DNA from: Staphylococcus equorum
Lineage (GTDB): Bacteria > Bacillota > Bacilli > Staphylococcales > Staphylococcaceae
Length of the DNA: 63,961 nucleotides
Direction of reading: 5' to 3'
Assembly: GCF_029531845.1 (NCBI RefSeq)
Contig: NZ_JAMBPV010000012.1
Span: 1-63,961 of the forward strand
Position 1 is the stretch's first letter. The number at the start of each line of letters is the position of its first letter. This document shows positions 51,454-62,204 of the stretch, piece by piece. Position numbers and translations under genes: made by a program. The notes below the pieces were generated by a model, which searched no databases, was not told where the DNA came from, and worked only from the letters and a program-made list of their open reading frames with translations.

Positions 51454-52432
51454 TTACTTTACCCACCGTTTCTCTCATAGTTTCCACAATATTTTGTTCT
51501 CCAGCTATCTTAGCTTGACGGATTGCTGAATAAAAAGCTTTTGTACTAGAACTACCATGTGCTTTAACTACAATGCCATTCAATCCTAGTAATACTGAGC
51601 CACCATATTCTGCATAATCCATTTTAGTCATCATACCATTTAGATCTTTACGCAACACTAGCGCAGCAAGTTTATTCTTAAAGCTACTTAAGAGTGTCAT
51701 TTCAAGCATTTTACCCACTGCTTTTGCAACGCCTTCTATATTTTTAAGAATCATATTACCAGTATATCCATCTGTCACCACTACATCAGCTACGTCGTCC
51801 ATTAACCCTTTTGCTTCTACATTTCCTGTAAAATTAAAGTCTTTTTGTTCATACATTAAATTAAATGCTTTTTTAGTTAAATTATTACCTTTAGCTGCTT
51901 CTGTTCCAATATTTAACAGACCTACTGAAGGTTCTTCGACGCCTCTGATTTTTTGAGCATATATATTACCAAGCTGTGCATATTGTAATAAATGTTCTGC
52001 TTTAGCATCTGCGTTAGCACCTATGTCCATAAATACAAAGCCCTTACCTGAAACTGTTGGCAAAGTGATAACTAATGCAGGCCGTTCTATACCTTTAATA
52101 CGACCTACTATAAACAAACCTGCTGACATCAGTGCACCTGTATTACCTGCAGATACGCAACCATCTGCTTCACCTACTTTAACTGCTTCAGCCATACGAG
52201 CCAATGAACTATCTTTTTTACGTTTAATCGCTCTAACTGGTTCATCATCCATTGTAATTTCTTCTGTGCAATGACGTACTTCTACTCGAGCATGGTTAAG
52301 TGTACATTTGGATTGATCACCAAATAAAATTATTTCTAAATCTTTAAAATCATTCACAGCTTTTTTAACAGCTTCTAAAACGATTTTAGGTGCATCGTCT
52401 CCACCCATCATGTCTATCGCTATTTTAACCAT
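51446..52432 (-). CDS. plsX: Phosphate acyltransferase PlsX
   Basis: Makes acyl-phosphate from acyl-ACP for glycerolipid synthesis, also linking exogenous fatty acids (via FakAB) to lipids. The 328-aa protein has [28 protein letters not shown] and [12 protein letters not shown], and ends near [15 protein letters not shown]. The ATG at 52432 (MVKIAID) overlaps fapR by 8 bases and has GAGGATGAA upstream. Longer in-frame starts lie inside fapR and are not homologous. Confidence 0.97.
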   Translation of the reverse strand: MVKIAIDMMGGDDAPKIVLEAVKKAVNDFKDLEIILFGDQSKCTLNHARVEVRHCTEEITMDDEPVRAIKRKKDSSLARMAEAVKVGEADGCVSAGNTGALMSAGLFIVGRIKGIERPALVITLPTVSGKGFVFMDIGANADAKAEHLLQYAQLGNIYAQKIRGVEEPSVGLLNIGTEAAKGNNLTKKAFNLMYEQKDFNFTGNVEAKGLMDDVADVVVTDGYTGNMILKNIEGVAKAVGKMLEMTLLSSFKNKLAALVLRKDLNGMMTKMDYAEYGGSVLLGLNGIVVKAHGSSSTKAFYSAIRQAKIAGEQNIVETMRETVGKVNE

Positions 52433-52994
52433 CTTGTTCATCCTCACTTGTATAATACATTTTGAATGTCCCTCTAAATACCAAATTATCTTTAACATAC
52501 GAATTTACTTTTATCATATAATATTTACTTGTAATTTCAATAGTCTGTGCTTTAGCACGTACTGTGTCATTTAATTTTACTGTTTTTAAGAATGCTACAT
52601 TACTTTCTTGAGTTAATACAACGGGTTTATGTATAAGCGCTACACATAAAGAATTCGCTTGTGCAAAAAGTACATGTCCTCTAGCAATTTTATTTCTAGT
52701 AAATACAGAATCTTCATCAATATCTATAATTGAAGTTGCGAGTTGATCAGGCTGAACATTTATTACATCGCCTATGATTTCACTACCATCAATGGATCGA
52801 ATATTTTCATAATTTTTTCTTGCTACGGATTTGATTCGTTTTCTTAGTTCTGGAATATTTAAGTATGTACGATCTAACCTAATTGTTTGAATACTCACTG
52901 AAAAAAGTGTACTCAAATCTAAATCTGTAATAAAGGGGTTTTTTTCTATTTCTTTTTTAATTGCTTCGCGTCGTTCTTGTTTTTTTAATTTCAT
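52425..52994 (-). CDS. fapR: Fatty-acid and phospholipid synthesis repressor FapR
   Basis: Repressor of lipid synthesis genes that is released from DNA by malonyl-CoA. The 189-aa protein has an N-terminal DeoR-like helix-turn-helix ([24 protein letters not shown]), a linker, and a hot-dog thioesterase-like ligand domain ([18 protein letters not shown]). It heads the operon fapR-plsX-fabD-fabG-acpP. Its own promoter carries a FapR operator, so it should be autoregulated. Confidence 0.97.
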   Translation of the reverse strand: MKLKKQERREAIKKEIEKNPFITDLDLSTLFSVSIQTIRLDRTYLNIPELRKRIKSVARKNYENIRSIDGSEIIGDVINVQPDQLATSIIDIDEDSVFTRNKIARGHVLFAQANSLCVALIHKPVVLTQESNVAFLKTVKLNDTVRAKAQTIEITSKYYMIKVNSYVKDNLVFRGTFKMYYTSEDEQDG

Positions 52995-53024
52995 CTTATT
53001 CTAACCACCTAAACCACCTAATTT

Positions 53025-53084
53025 TTAGTACCAAGTCTTAAACATTCCTAACACATCATAACACTTTCTATTTCATAAGCTCAA
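53025..53084 (-). promoter_or_regulatory. fapR promoter with FapR operator
   Basis: On the minus strand TTGAGC (53079-53084) and TATGAT (53055-53060), 18 bases apart, form a sigma-A promoter. The 17-base element at 53025-53041, reading TTAGTACCAAGTCTTAA on the plus strand, is a close match to the known FapR box (TTAGTACC-type inverted repeat). It lies just downstream of the -10, where repressor would block transcription. Confidence 0.8.
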
Positions 53085-53227
53085 CAAAAAACATACTTAC
53101 TTTGATGTTTTTCGCATCAGATAACCAATATAAGAAATTTTATGCCATTTAAAAACAATTTCCAACGGTTTTTATTATTAAAATCAATACAAATGCTAAT
53201 AATTCCATATAAATATTTATTAAGATA

Positions 53228-53256
53228 TTGAATTAAATAAAATTAAAATGTATAAT
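53228..53256 (+). promoter_or_regulatory. Promoter of the aureolysin-like protease
   Basis: TTGAAT at 53228-53233 and TATAAT at 53251-53256 with 17-base spacing form a good sigma-A promoter, giving a 5' leader of about 70 bases. Confidence 0.75.
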
Positions 53257-53335
53257 TTGAGTTGTTTAAAAGATGTATTATATTTATTTTTCAAAAACTA
53301 TTCCATTAATTGGATATTTTACTTAGGAGGATTTA

Positions 53336-54895
53336 ATGAAAAAAATATTATCTACTACATTACTATCATGTTCATTATTAGCTCTTACTACAAGCTATGC
53401 TAATGCACAAGAAGGTAATAGTATTAAACCTGAAAGTCTGGAATCATCAAATATCCCTGCCATTAACAATGATTCAGATGTAGAACAATTCTTACAAAAT
53501 AATGCACAATCTCTTGTTAACCAATCATCAAAGACTAAGCAAGAAAGTATAAATAAAGAAGCTTTCAAACAATATAATGTGATAGATAAACAGCAAGATA
53601 AGACAGGTGTCACGCATTACGCATTGAAACCTAAAGTAAACGACATTACAGCAGAAGGCACAACGATTAAAGTACATGTCAATAAAAACAGTGAAGTAAC
53701 ATTAATCAATGGTAATGTAGATAAACCATACATAAAGGCAGATAATGAAGCTAAATTATCTTCTGCTAACGCTGAAAACAAAGCTTTTGAAGCTATAGGT
53801 AAAGCAAAATCTGATGTAAAAAATATTAAAAGTTATCCCGTTGTCAGTAAAAACAACCTTGATATTAATAGCGATAAACAAAGACTGGTTTATGATATTG
53901 AACTTAATTATATTTCTCCTAAAGCTGCGCATTGGAAAATCCAAGTTGACGCTACTACCGGTGAAGTATTAAAAAAACAAAACGTTATCAAAAATGCAAC
54001 AACTGAAGGTAAAGGCACAGGCGTAAATGGTGACGAAAAACAACCTTTAAGTGTCACTAAAACAAATGATACATATTCATTACTCGATACTGCCCAAGAC
54101 GCAGTTATAGAAACTAAAACTGCAAATGAGACAACAAATGCTTATTCACCTATTACAAATGACAGCAAGTATTTTGATAAAAAAGACCAGCGTGCTGGCG
54201 TAGACGCCCATTATTACGCAAAAGAAGTCTATAACTATTTCCTCAAGAAACATGATAGAAATAGTTATGATAATAATGGTGGTGACATTGATTCGGTGGT
54301 TCATTATGACGAAAACTTTAATAACGCCGCGTGGACTGGTCAATATATGATTTATGGTGACGGAGACGGCCAAACGTTTAAACCATTATCGGGCGCTAAT
54401 GATATCGTTGCACATGAACTGACGCATGCAGTAACAGAACGCACTGCAGGTTTAGAATATAGCCATCAATCGGGCGCATTAAATGAATCTTTCTCTGATG
54501 TTTTTGGCTATTTTGTCGACTCAGACGATTGGTTACTAGGTGAAGATGTATATACACCGAACAAAGATGGAGACGGATTAAGAAGCTTAAAAGATCCGGA
54601 ACAATATGATCAACCTGCACATATGGATCAATATGTACAAGGTAGTCAAGATAGCGGTGGTGTTCATACCAATAGTGGTATTCCTAACAAAGCTGCGTAC
54701 CTAATGATTAATTCAATTGGCAAAGAAAAGGCTGAACAAATTTATTATTTAGCACTCACACAATATTTAACGCCAAACGCTCAATTTTCTGATGCAAAAG
54801 CATCATTAAAAGAAGCTTCTGACCAACTTTATGGCACGAATAGTGATACAACCAAAGCAATTGAAAAAGCTTGGACTGATGTAGGCGTTAATTAA
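53336..54895 (+). CDS. Secreted thermolysin-family (M4) metalloprotease, aureolysin type
   Basis: A 519-aa secreted zinc protease precursor. It has a signal peptide (MKKILSTTLLSCSLLALTT then AxA cleavage near ANAQ), an FTP/PepSY propeptide to about residue 220, and a mature catalytic domain. Zinc ligands: HELTH at His360 and His364, plus Glu384 in GALNESFSD. The catalytic-His motif HTNSGIPNKAAY is present, as are calcium-site acidic stretches such as GDGDGQTF. It is close to S. aureus aureolysin and S. epidermidis SepA. AGGAGG precedes the ATG. It is the only gene on the plus strand between fapR and recG, with its own promoter and terminator, so it looks like an inserted accessory gene. Confidence 0.95.
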   Translation: MKKILSTTLLSCSLLALTTSYANAQEGNSIKPESLESSNIPAINNDSDVEQFLQNNAQSLVNQSSKTKQESINKEAFKQYNVIDKQQDKTGVTHYALKPKVNDITAEGTTIKVHVNKNSEVTLINGNVDKPYIKADNEAKLSSANAENKAFEAIGKAKSDVKNIKSYPVVSKNNLDINSDKQRLVYDIELNYISPKAAHWKIQVDATTGEVLKKQNVIKNATTEGKGTGVNGDEKQPLSVTKTNDTYSLLDTAQDAVIETKTANETTNAYSPITNDSKYFDKKDQRAGVDAHYYAKEVYNYFLKKHDRNSYDNNGGDIDSVVHYDENFNNAAWTGQYMIYGDGDGQTFKPLSGANDIVAHELTHAVTERTAGLEYSHQSGALNESFSDVFGYFVDSDDWLLGEDVYTPNKDGDGLRSLKDPEQYDQPAHMDQYVQGSQDSGGVHTNSGIPNKAAYLMINSIGKEKAEQIYYLALTQYLTPNAQFSDAKASLKEASDQLYGTNSDTTKAIEKAWTDVGVN

Positions 54896-54916
54896 CAAAC
54901 ATTATACATTCAATTT

Positions 54917-54962
54917 AAAAACAGGGCTGAGACATAAATTCATGTCTCAGCCCTGTTTTTTA
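54917..54962. terminator. Bidirectional terminator, protease / recG
   Basis: An approximately 18-bp stem (AAAACAGGGCTGAGACAT with its complement, 7-nt loop) with T-runs on both strands lies between the convergent protease and recG genes. Its GCTGAGACATAAA core resembles the unit inside the 9155-9413 repeat. Confidence 0.9.
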
Positions 54963-55024
54963 TATTGCCAATCTAAAAAACCAAATGCGTTAATAGCACT
55001 TGGTTTGCTTATTGCTTTTCCTTA

Positions 55025-57070
55025 TTAATCAAAACTCATATATAATAAGTTTTCTTCGACGAATGTTCTCAGCATTTGATATTGTGATTTGAAAAAGACA
55101 CCAGATTGAATCAATTCAGCCGCTTCATCTCTTGCCACTTCTAACATTTTATAATCTTCAACGACATTTGCGACTAAGAAGTCTGGCAAACCACTTTGTT
55201 TCACACCAAAGAAATCGCCAGGCCCTCTCATCTCCAAATCACGTTCGCTTAATTCAAAGCCATCTGTTGTTTGCGTCATAATATTCATTCGCTCAATACC
55301 TGTTTCTGTTTTCGGTGAAGCAATAAGTACACAATAACTTTGTTGTTCACTTCTACCTACACGTCCCCTTAACTGGTGTAATGTAGATAAACCGAAACGA
55401 TCTGCATCATAAATCATCATGAATGTTGCATTAGGTACGTTAACACCTACTTCTACAACAGTTGTAGATACTAAAACGTCTATTTCATGATTACTAAATT
55501 GCTGCATTACTCTATCTTTTTCTTCTGAATGCAACTTACCATGTAGCAATCCTACTTTTTCAGTACCATAATATATCTGTAGCGATTCATATAATTCAAC
55601 GACGTTCTGTACGTCTTCTAAATGCTCAGAACTTTCAATTAGAGGACAAATAACATATGCCTGCCTTCCTTTTTTTAATTCTGAGGTCATTTGATTGAGT
55701 ACACTTTCATAGGCTTCATGTTTGGACCATGAAGTAATAATCGGCTTTCTTCCTTTTGGCAACTGTTTAATAGATGACACGTCCATTTCACCAAAAACTG
55801 ATATAGCTAATGTTCGTGGAATAGGCGTAGCTGTCATGAAAAGGACATTAGTCATCGCGCCTTTTTCTCTCAACAGTTGGCGTTGATTCACACCAAAACG
55901 ATGTTGTTCATCAGTAATCACTAGACCTACATTATTAAATACAACGTCATCTTGTATTAAGGCATGCGTGCCGATAATACAATCAATTTCATTGTTTTGT
56001 AGTTGTTCTAGCAACAGCTTTCGTTTTTTACCTTTCACTGAACCTGTAAGTAATGCAACATTCATTCTGTCATCAAATATTTCGACTAAACTTTCTGCAT
56101 GTTGTTCCGCTAATATTTCAGTAGGTACCATCAATGCAGATTGAAATCCCGCGGTTTTCAGTGCATACATGCAGATTGCTGCTACGACAGTTTTACCTGA
56201 ACCCACATCACCTTGTAAGAGACGATGCATTCTTATTGGAGCTTTTAAGTCTCTAAATATTTCATTCACACTATGTTTTTGCGCGTCAGTTAGTTCAAAA
56301 GGTAGACTATCAATAAAGTGCTTGACCAAATTAATATCATAATCTACTTCTATCGCTTCATCTGATGTTTTTTCTAAGCGGTTTAACCATTGCATACGTA
56401 ATTCAAACATAAATAATTCTGTAAAAGCATATGTTCTACGTGCTTTAAGCAAAGATGCTTTGTCTGTGGCAAAATGCAACGCTTTAATCGTATCCTCTAA
56501 TGACTCTAATTTATATTTTTGTCTTAATTCATCAGAGAGCCATTCATGTATTGTGACTTCTCCCAACGATTGTCGAATCATGTCCCTCAATGGTTTTTGT
56601 TTAATGCCTTCTTTAACACGATAAACAGGTTCAAACTGTGAGTTTTGAGTCTCTTGTTGATTGAAAAACATTCTACTGCCATTTATCTCTTGCTTACTTC
56701 TATTCCATTTACCTTTTACCGTAACTGTACCATGCAATTCAATTTTCTTTTTTAAATACGGTTGGTTGAAAAATGTGCATTTTACGGCAATATTATTGAC
56801 CATGATATGTAAGGTTAACTTAGATTTATTCCGACCAAAAAAAGCGACAGTAGGCGTCGAATATACTTCTCCTACCACTGTCACTGTCGCTTGATCTTCG
56901 GCCGTATTCAAGTCAATTACTGTATTATCTTCGTAACGGGTTGGTAAATATAAAATTAAATCCTCTACAGTATGGATATTTAATTCATTTAATACGGACA
57001 ACCTTTTGGGGCCCAATCCTTTTATCTGTGATAAAGGAAAGGGACTATCTATTAAATTGACTTTTGACAT
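55025..57070 (-). CDS. recG: ATP-dependent DNA helicase RecG
   Basis: Helicase that remodels stalled replication forks and Holliday junctions. The 681-aa protein has an N-terminal wedge/OB domain ([15 protein letters not shown], then about residues 55-150), Walker [14 protein letters not shown] near 287, the DEQH box TDEQHRFG and the motif VI segment [15 protein letters not shown]. It starts 2 bases after the sdaAA stop, so the two are co-transcribed. Confidence 0.97.
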   Translation of the reverse strand: MSKVNLIDSPFPLSQIKGLGPKRLSVLNELNIHTVEDLILYLPTRYEDNTVIDLNTAEDQATVTVVGEVYSTPTVAFFGRNKSKLTLHIMVNNIAVKCTFFNQPYLKKKIELHGTVTVKGKWNRSKQEINGSRMFFNQQETQNSQFEPVYRVKEGIKQKPLRDMIRQSLGEVTIHEWLSDELRQKYKLESLEDTIKALHFATDKASLLKARRTYAFTELFMFELRMQWLNRLEKTSDEAIEVDYDINLVKHFIDSLPFELTDAQKHSVNEIFRDLKAPIRMHRLLQGDVGSGKTVVAAICMYALKTAGFQSALMVPTEILAEQHAESLVEIFDDRMNVALLTGSVKGKKRKLLLEQLQNNEIDCIIGTHALIQDDVVFNNVGLVITDEQHRFGVNQRQLLREKGAMTNVLFMTATPIPRTLAISVFGEMDVSSIKQLPKGRKPIITSWSKHEAYESVLNQMTSELKKGRQAYVICPLIESSEHLEDVQNVVELYESLQIYYGTEKVGLLHGKLHSEEKDRVMQQFSNHEIDVLVSTTVVEVGVNVPNATFMMIYDADRFGLSTLHQLRGRVGRSEQQSYCVLIASPKTETGIERMNIMTQTTDGFELSERDLEMRGPGDFFGVKQSGLPDFLVANVVEDYKMLEVARDEAAELIQSGVFFKSQYQMLRTFVEENLLYMSFD

Positions 57071-57072
57071 TT

Positions 57073-57942
57073 TTAATCACCAAATATTTCTTGTTTTAGA
57101 CGCTGACCTGTAGGTGTACCAGCTAAACCTCCACGACCAGTTTCACGCAATGCTGATGGCATTGTTTGGCCAATCTTGTACATTGCTTCAATCACTTCAT
57201 CTGTAGGAATTCTAGAAGTTACACCTGCTAAAGCCATATCAGCAGAGACAATTGCGTTTGATGCACCTGCAGCATTTCTCTTCACACAAGGCACTTCAAC
57301 TAAACCTGCTACTGGGTCACATACTAAACCTAGCATATTTTTCAAACAAATTGCAAAAGCTTCAGCTGATTGTTGCGGCGTCCCGCCAGCAAGTTCTACT
57401 GTTGCACCTGCTGCCATCGCTGCAGCAGAACCTACTTCTGCCTGACAACCACCTGCTGCACCTGAAATGGAGGCATTGTTTGCAACTACAAAACCAAGTG
57501 CACCAGAGGTAAGCAAGAAATTCAACATTTCTTTTCTTGTAGGTTCAAGACGTGGCTTGAGTCCAAATAATACGCCTGGTACTACACCTGCAGATCCTGC
57601 AGTAGGTGTTGCACAAATTTTACCCATTGCTGCGTTAACTTCGTTTGTAGCAACTGCTTTACTTACTGCATCTAATAAAGTTGGTCCGGCTAGTGATTTA
57701 CCGGTCTTCAAATAATTTTTAATCAACACTGCATCTCCACCAGTTAATCCAGTAGTTGAAGTCACTCCTTCTAAACCTTCATCAAGCGCATTTTCCATCG
57801 TTTGTAAATTTTTATCCATACCCGCATATATATCAGCTTCTGATAAACCAGTTACTTCCATTTCTTGCTCTAGCATGATTTCATGAATTTTTTTATTTTC
57901 TGTTTCACATTTTTCTACTAGTTCTTTCACACTTTTAAACAT
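57073..57942 (-). CDS. sdaAA: L-serine dehydratase, iron-sulfur, alpha subunit
   Basis: Deaminates L-serine to pyruvate with a [4Fe-4S] cluster. The 289-aa alpha subunit has the conserved cysteines in [32 protein letters not shown] and [10 protein letters not shown]. The C-terminal [14 protein letters not shown] is typical. It follows sdaAB by 13 bases. The pair feeds pyruvate from serine, commonly when amino acids are the carbon source. Confidence 0.96.
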   Translation of the reverse strand: MFKSVKELVEKCETENKKIHEIMLEQEMEVTGLSEADIYAGMDKNLQTMENALDEGLEGVTSTTGLTGGDAVLIKNYLKTGKSLAGPTLLDAVSKAVATNEVNAAMGKICATPTAGSAGVVPGVLFGLKPRLEPTRKEMLNFLLTSGALGFVVANNASISGAAGGCQAEVGSAAAMAAGATVELAGGTPQQSAEAFAICLKNMLGLVCDPVAGLVEVPCVKRNAAGASNAIVSADMALAGVTSRIPTDEVIEAMYKIGQTMPSALRETGRGGLAGTPTGQRLKQEIFGD

Positions 57943-57955
57943 GCATTACCCTCCA

Positions 57956-58621
57956 TTAGGCGTCGCCCATGAGTGAAACTGTCACTACACCTTCGACGTT
58001 TTTAATTTTATCTATAATCTCATCTGTCACAGATTCATCTAACTCACAAGTCATTAATGCTTGGTCGCCCTTTTCTTTTCTAGAAACTTGCATACTACCA
58101 ACATTAATACTAGAATCACCTAAAATATTGGCTATACGGCCAATCGTGCCAAAAGTATCTTTGTGAAAAACAAGCAGCGCTGGATAATTACCGCTAATCG
58201 CAATATTAAAACCATTAATAGCAACCACCTCAACTTTACCGCCACCTATAGAAACACCTTCAACAGAAATTTCTTTATCAGCATCTCTCATATTTATAAT
58301 AGCAGTGTTTGGATGTGATCTTTCTTCAGCCATTTCAATAAAATTCACTTTCATTCCCTTTTGCTCAGCTGTTTCTAAACTCGTTTGTATACGGTCATCA
58401 TCTGTATCATAACCTAGTAAACCACCGACAAGTGCTACATCTGTACCATGTCCTTTGTATGTTTCCATAAAAGAACCATATAGATAGATATCAACTTGTT
58501 TTGGCAATTGATTAAATAAGTCTTTTGCTACTAATCCAATTCTTACTGCACCGGCAGTATGAGATGAAGATGGGCCCACCATTGTAGGTCCTATAATATC
58601 GAAAACTGTTTTATATTTCAT
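57956..58621 (-). CDS. sdaAB: L-serine dehydratase, iron-sulfur, beta subunit
   Basis: The 221-aa beta subunit has the N-terminal dehydratase region (DIIGPTMVGPSSSHTAGAVRIG, the substrate-binding segment) and a C-terminal ACT domain (about residues 150-220). It is the first gene of sdaAB-sdaAA-recG. A cre-like palindrome lies 35 bases upstream. Confidence 0.96.
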   Translation of the reverse strand: MKYKTVFDIIGPTMVGPSSSHTAGAVRIGLVAKDLFNQLPKQVDIYLYGSFMETYKGHGTDVALVGGLLGYDTDDDRIQTSLETAEQKGMKVNFIEMAEERSHPNTAIINMRDADKEISVEGVSIGGGKVEVVAINGFNIAISGNYPALLVFHKDTFGTIGRIANILGDSSINVGSMQVSRKEKGDQALMTCELDESVTDEIIDKIKNVEGVVTVSLMGDA

Positions 58622-58655
58622 AATTATACCCCACTCTTATTTTAAATATTTCTAA

Positions 58656-58670
58656 TGTAATGCGCTTACA
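58656..58670 (-). promoter_or_regulatory. cre-like palindrome upstream of sdaAB
   Basis: TGTAATGCGCTTACA is a 15-base near-palindrome that resembles the CcpA cre consensus but has one extra central base. It lies 35 bases before the sdaAB start, where it could mediate glucose repression of serine catabolism. Confidence 0.35.
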
Positions 58671-58924
58671 TTTATTTGCATCCAACTTATTATAACAATT
58701 AAATTAGACATTATAAACCAATACTGGTTGCATTGTTCTTATTAAAAGCAGAATATTGTTGTAGAAGGTTTAATTAAATAAAAAATGTCTCCTTTTAATT
58801 TAATCTTACAAAGCTATCTCAACAATAAAAAAGATACCTTCCATAAATTGTAAGCTATCATTCAACTAACTGAAAGCGTGCAAAAAAAATTGCCACCAAA
58901 GCCTTTAGACCTTGTCGACAATTT

Positions 58925-58954
58925 AAAATAGCTTCCTAAAACGGAAGCTATTTT
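58925..58954 (-). terminator. Terminator downstream of fakA
   Basis: A 12-bp perfect stem (AAAATAGCTTCC with GGAAGCTATTTT, 6-nt loop) lies 26 bases past the fakA stop. The stem's own T residues serve as the tract on both strands. Confidence 0.75.
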
Positions 58955-58980
58955 GATATACAATTGTTCAATAAATATAT

Positions 58981-60633
58981 TTATTCTACAGAGAAAAGAT
59001 ATTGGTATACAGGTTGTTGTCCATCATGTTGATCCAATTCAATTTCTGGATAAGATGTTTCAAGCCAAGTTTCAATCTCCGAAGTCAATGATGTATTTGT
59101 ATCTTCACCGACAATCATCGTAATGATTTCACTATCATCTTGAATCATTTCAGACAATAAACCTTTAACTGTTTCAAATTCATTTTCATTACTCGTAACA
59201 ATTTTATCTTCAACTAAGCCCATAAATGCATCTTTTTTAATTTCAACGCCATCAATTTTTGTATCTCTTACAGCATATGTCACTGAACCTGATTTTACTG
59301 CTTCAAGTGACTCAACCATACGTACTTTATTAGCTTCAAGAGAATCTGATTCATCATAATTAAAGAGCGCCGCAATGCCTTGTGGTATTGATTTAGTTGG
59401 GATAACTACAGCTTCAGCACCTACGATATCTGCAGCCTGTTCACTAGCCATCATAATATTTTTATTATTTGGCAAAATAATTGCGCGTTTACATTGTGAC
59501 TGTTCAATCACTTTAACGATATCTTCAGTTGATGGATTCATTGTTTGACCACCACTAATCATATGTGTTGCACCCATTGATTTGAATAACTCAGATATAC
59601 CATCTCCCATTGAAATAGCAATAACTGCGGTTTCAACTGTTTCAGGTGTTTGAACGTCACTTTGATTTACTTGTTCTTTTTTCACCACTTTACGGTGTTG
59701 TTCACGCATATTTTCAACTTTTAATTTAATAAGTTCTCCATACTGTTGACCATAATTAAACACATCACCTGGTTTTTCACTATGTACATGCACTTTTACA
59801 ATTTCGTCATCGTTTATGACTAATAATGAGTCTCCATATGTACTCATATCTTCTCTAAACGTTTGTTCATCAAATGTTTTTTTATTTTTACCGAAACGCA
59901 CCATCATTTCTGTACAGTAACCGTAGACAATATCTTCAGTATTAATTACACCATGAAAGTCATGTTCTTCATTCACTAAAGAATCTTTATCTAATTTAGC
60001 TGCTTCAGCACTTACCGTTTCACCCTTTAACGCTTTAAGGAATCCAGCATAAACGACAACTAAACCTTTACCGCCACTGTCTACTACACCGACTTCTTTT
60101 AATACAGGTAATAAATTAGGCGTATTTTCTAGTGAGATTTCTGCTTCTTCTAAAATATATGTCATCAATTCGATACAATCTTCAGTTTCTTCAACTTTAT
60201 GCATAGCAGCATCTGCAGCATCTCTTGCTACAGTTAATATTGTACCTTCTACAGGCTTCATAATTGCTTTATATGCAGTTTCTACACCAGCTTTGAAACT
60301 TTCTGCTAATTGTTGTGCATTAATCTCATCATACGCTTCTAAACTTTTACTAAAACCTCTAAATAGTTGTGATAAGATGACCCCAGAGTTGCCTCTAGCG
60401 CCCATTAACAAACCTTTTGAATACGTTTTTCCTAGTTCACCGATATGCTGCGACAAGTTTTCTTCTACTGCTTCTCTTCCAGATGTCATCGTTAAATTCA
60501 TGTTTGTCCCTGTATCTCCATCTGGTACTGGATACACATTTAATGAATCAACCAAGTCTGCATGATTTGATAAATTTTGTGCCCCTTGTATAATCATTTC
60601 GGCAAATAATTTACCATTTATTTTGCTAACCAT
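58981..60633 (-). CDS. fakA: Fatty acid kinase catalytic subunit FakA
   Basis: Phosphorylates fatty acids presented by FakB, feeding them via PlsX into phospholipids. In S. aureus it also influences virulence regulation. The 550-aa protein has an N-terminal DhaL-type kinase domain with the ATP/Mg motif [16 protein letters not shown] near residue 32 and [12 protein letters not shown] middle region follows, then a C-terminal DegV-like domain ([19 protein letters not shown]). It starts 14 bases after the Asp23-like gene. plsX, the next step, lies in the same window. Confidence 0.96.
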   Translation of the reverse strand: MVSKINGKLFAEMIIQGAQNLSNHADLVDSLNVYPVPDGDTGTNMNLTMTSGREAVEENLSQHIGELGKTYSKGLLMGARGNSGVILSQLFRGFSKSLEAYDEINAQQLAESFKAGVETAYKAIMKPVEGTILTVARDAADAAMHKVEETEDCIELMTYILEEAEISLENTPNLLPVLKEVGVVDSGGKGLVVVYAGFLKALKGETVSAEAAKLDKDSLVNEEHDFHGVINTEDIVYGYCTEMMVRFGKNKKTFDEQTFREDMSTYGDSLLVINDDEIVKVHVHSEKPGDVFNYGQQYGELIKLKVENMREQHRKVVKKEQVNQSDVQTPETVETAVIAISMGDGISELFKSMGATHMISGGQTMNPSTEDIVKVIEQSQCKRAIILPNNKNIMMASEQAADIVGAEAVVIPTKSIPQGIAALFNYDESDSLEANKVRMVESLEAVKSGSVTYAVRDTKIDGVEIKKDAFMGLVEDKIVTSNENEFETVKGLLSEMIQDDSEIITMIVGEDTNTSLTSEIETWLETSYPEIELDQHDGQQPVYQYLFSVE

Positions 60634-60647
60634 TCCGTATTGTCCTC

Positions 60648-61019
60648 CTAGTTCTTAGTGCCATTATTAACTCGAACACCTTGTACAAATATATTTATTG
60701 AATTTACTTTTACTTTTAATGTTTGCTCTAATGTATATTTAATTGTTGACTGTAAATTACTTGCTACTTCAGATATCTTAGTACCATAACTTACAATGAT
60801 ATACATATCAACATCTATAACGCCATTGCCTTCTCTTACAACAATACCTTTAGAATAATTTTCATGCCCTAATATTTCAGCAATTCCATCTCTTACTTGT
60901 TGTCTAGAAGCCATTCCTACAATCCCATAACATTCTACTGCTTTGCTACCCACAACTGAAGCTATTACTTCGTTTGAAATATCTATACTACCATAATCAT
61001 TTGTGATTTCTAATGTCAT
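60648..61019 (-). CDS. Asp23/Gls24 (YloU) family protein
   Basis: A 123-aa member of the Asp23/Gls24 alkaline-shock family, YloU branch. The family blocks are visible: [35 protein letters not shown] and the C-terminal [13 protein letters not shown]. Family proteins are small, cytoplasmic or membrane-associated and poorly understood. It is the first gene of a pair with fakA, a conserved Firmicute arrangement, and is divergent from rpmB. Confidence 0.92.
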   Translation of the reverse strand: MTLEITNDYGSIDISNEVIASVVGSKAVECYGIVGMASRQQVRDGIAEILGHENYSKGIVVREGNGVIDVDMYIIVSYGTKISEVASNLQSTIKYTLEQTLKVKVNSINIFVQGVRVNNGTKN

Positions 61020-61188
61020 TTAAATTGGGCCTCCTAGTTTATGGTTGTTTAATTAACTATAAAATTAACAAATAATATAATTTATCTAATTAAGCAAATT
61101 TCTACATTTATCCACAGTTTATAATTATACCATAATTTAGTTTTAACAAAAGTAGAATCTATGTAAATAGATAATTTCATTCTTCTTA

Positions 61189-61217
61189 TTTACATCTAAA
61201 TTTATTTGTGGTACATT
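61189..61217 (+). promoter_or_regulatory. rpmB promoter
   Basis: TTTACA (61189-61194) and TACATT (61212-61217) with 17-base spacing lie 54 bases upstream of the rpmB start codon. Confidence 0.65.
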
Positions 61218-61270
61218 ATTCAAGTATGTAGTAGATGCGTGTATTTATATTTATTAAAGGAGGTACTTTC

Positions 61271-61459
61271 ATGGGCAAACAATGTTTCGTAACAGGTCGT
61301 AAAGCTTCAACTGGAAACAATCGTTCTCACGCTTTAAATTCTTCTAAAAGAAGATGGAATGCTAACCTTCAAAAAGTTAGAATTCTTGTAGACGGAAAAC
61401 CAAAAAGAGTTTGGGTTTCTGCACGTGCTTTAAAATCTGGTAAAGTAACTAGAGTTTAA
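61271..61459 (+). CDS. rpmB: 50S ribosomal protein L28
   Basis: Large-subunit protein of 62 aa with the diagnostic [23 protein letters not shown]-terminus and [14 protein letters not shown] end. The ATG at 61271 is 6 bases after AAAGGAGGT; an in-frame start at 61235 precedes the ribosome site and is rejected. It stands alone on the plus strand with its own promoter and terminator. As in other staphylococci it lies opposite the yloU-fakA pair. No CxxC zinc motif is present. Confidence 0.97.
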   Translation: MGKQCFVTGRKASTGNNRSHALNSSKRRWNANLQKVRILVDGKPKRVWVSARALKSGKVTRV

Positions 61460-61474
61460 TAAATATAATGCACG

Positions 61475-61509
61475 AAAAGACCAGTCCTTATGTGGAGGAA
61501 TGGTCTTTT
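61475..61509 (+). terminator. Terminator downstream of rpmB
   Basis: AAAAGACCA-TCCT arms with one mismatch and a TTTTTTT run after the stem, 16 bases past the rpmB stop. It could also serve the convergent thiN gene. Confidence 0.85.
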
Positions 61510-61563
61510 TTTATGCGCTCATTTAAATTAATTAATAAACATAAGCGTTATAATTTTTGTATT

Positions 61564-62199
61564 TCAATCTTTACTTCTCACCATTAATACATTTCCTTCA
61601 GTAATATTCACATTACCTTCTGTTTGGTTGAGTTCGTTGGAAATCGTTAATGTGGATCCCAGTTTAAGTCGTTCCTTTTCAAGATTATATTTAAAATCAT
61701 TTAACGAGATAATAGTAGGATATGTAACTGGAATAAATGAGATATAACGATAATCGTTATTTTTCTGAATCGTATATACCCCTGTTTTTAAAAATTGGAT
61801 TTCATTATTTATATCAATAAGTTTAATGACAATGTTTTGCTCTGTATATTCTGGCTTTTCTAAAATTTGTAATGCACCCATAAAATGGTCTAATCGGCCG
61901 CCTGTAGCTCCATAAACACAAATTTCTTTATAGCCATTTGTCACTGCTTGATCAATACCTAAAGCTAAGTCAGTGTCATCTTTTTCAGAATTAAATGGAT
62001 TAATGTCAATTTGTTTTTCAACAAATGCTTTTTCCTCACTCGTAATTGAGTCAAAATCACCTACAGCGAATTGAGGCGTTATCCCCGCCTCTATCAAAAG
62101 TAACGCTCCTCGATCAACGCCAATCCAGTGTTCATCCGTTTCTGCCTTTAATAAACCTTCAGGTAGATTTCTATTGCCACACAATAAATTCACTTTCAT
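61564..62199 (-). CDS. thiN: Thiamine pyrophosphokinase
   Basis: Converts thiamine to thiamine pyrophosphate using ATP. The 211-aa protein has the N-terminal GVDRGALLLIEAGITPQFAVGDFDSIT segment with the acidic catalytic residues, SEKDDTDLALGID and GATGGRLDHFMG, then a C-terminal beta domain. It follows rpe by 5 bases. Its product TPP is the ligand expected at the riboswitch near 39300 in this window. Confidence 0.95.
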   Translation of the reverse strand: MKVNLLCGNRNLPEGLLKAETDEHWIGVDRGALLLIEAGITPQFAVGDFDSITSEEKAFVEKQIDINPFNSEKDDTDLALGIDQAVTNGYKEICVYGATGGRLDHFMGALQILEKPEYTEQNIVIKLIDINNEIQFLKTGVYTIQKNNDYRYISFIPVTYPTIISLNDFKYNLEKERLKLGSTLTISNELNQTEGNVNITEGNVLMVRSKD

Positions 62200-62204
62200 T
62201 AGCT

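Larger units (their letters stand above)
58622..58980. other. Intergenic region fakA / sdaAB
   Basis: The gap of 359 bases contains the cre-like site (58656-58670) and the fakA terminator (58925-58954). I see no ORF in it. A TGAAAGCGTG sequence near 58871 might be a second weak cre-like element. Confidence 0.5.
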
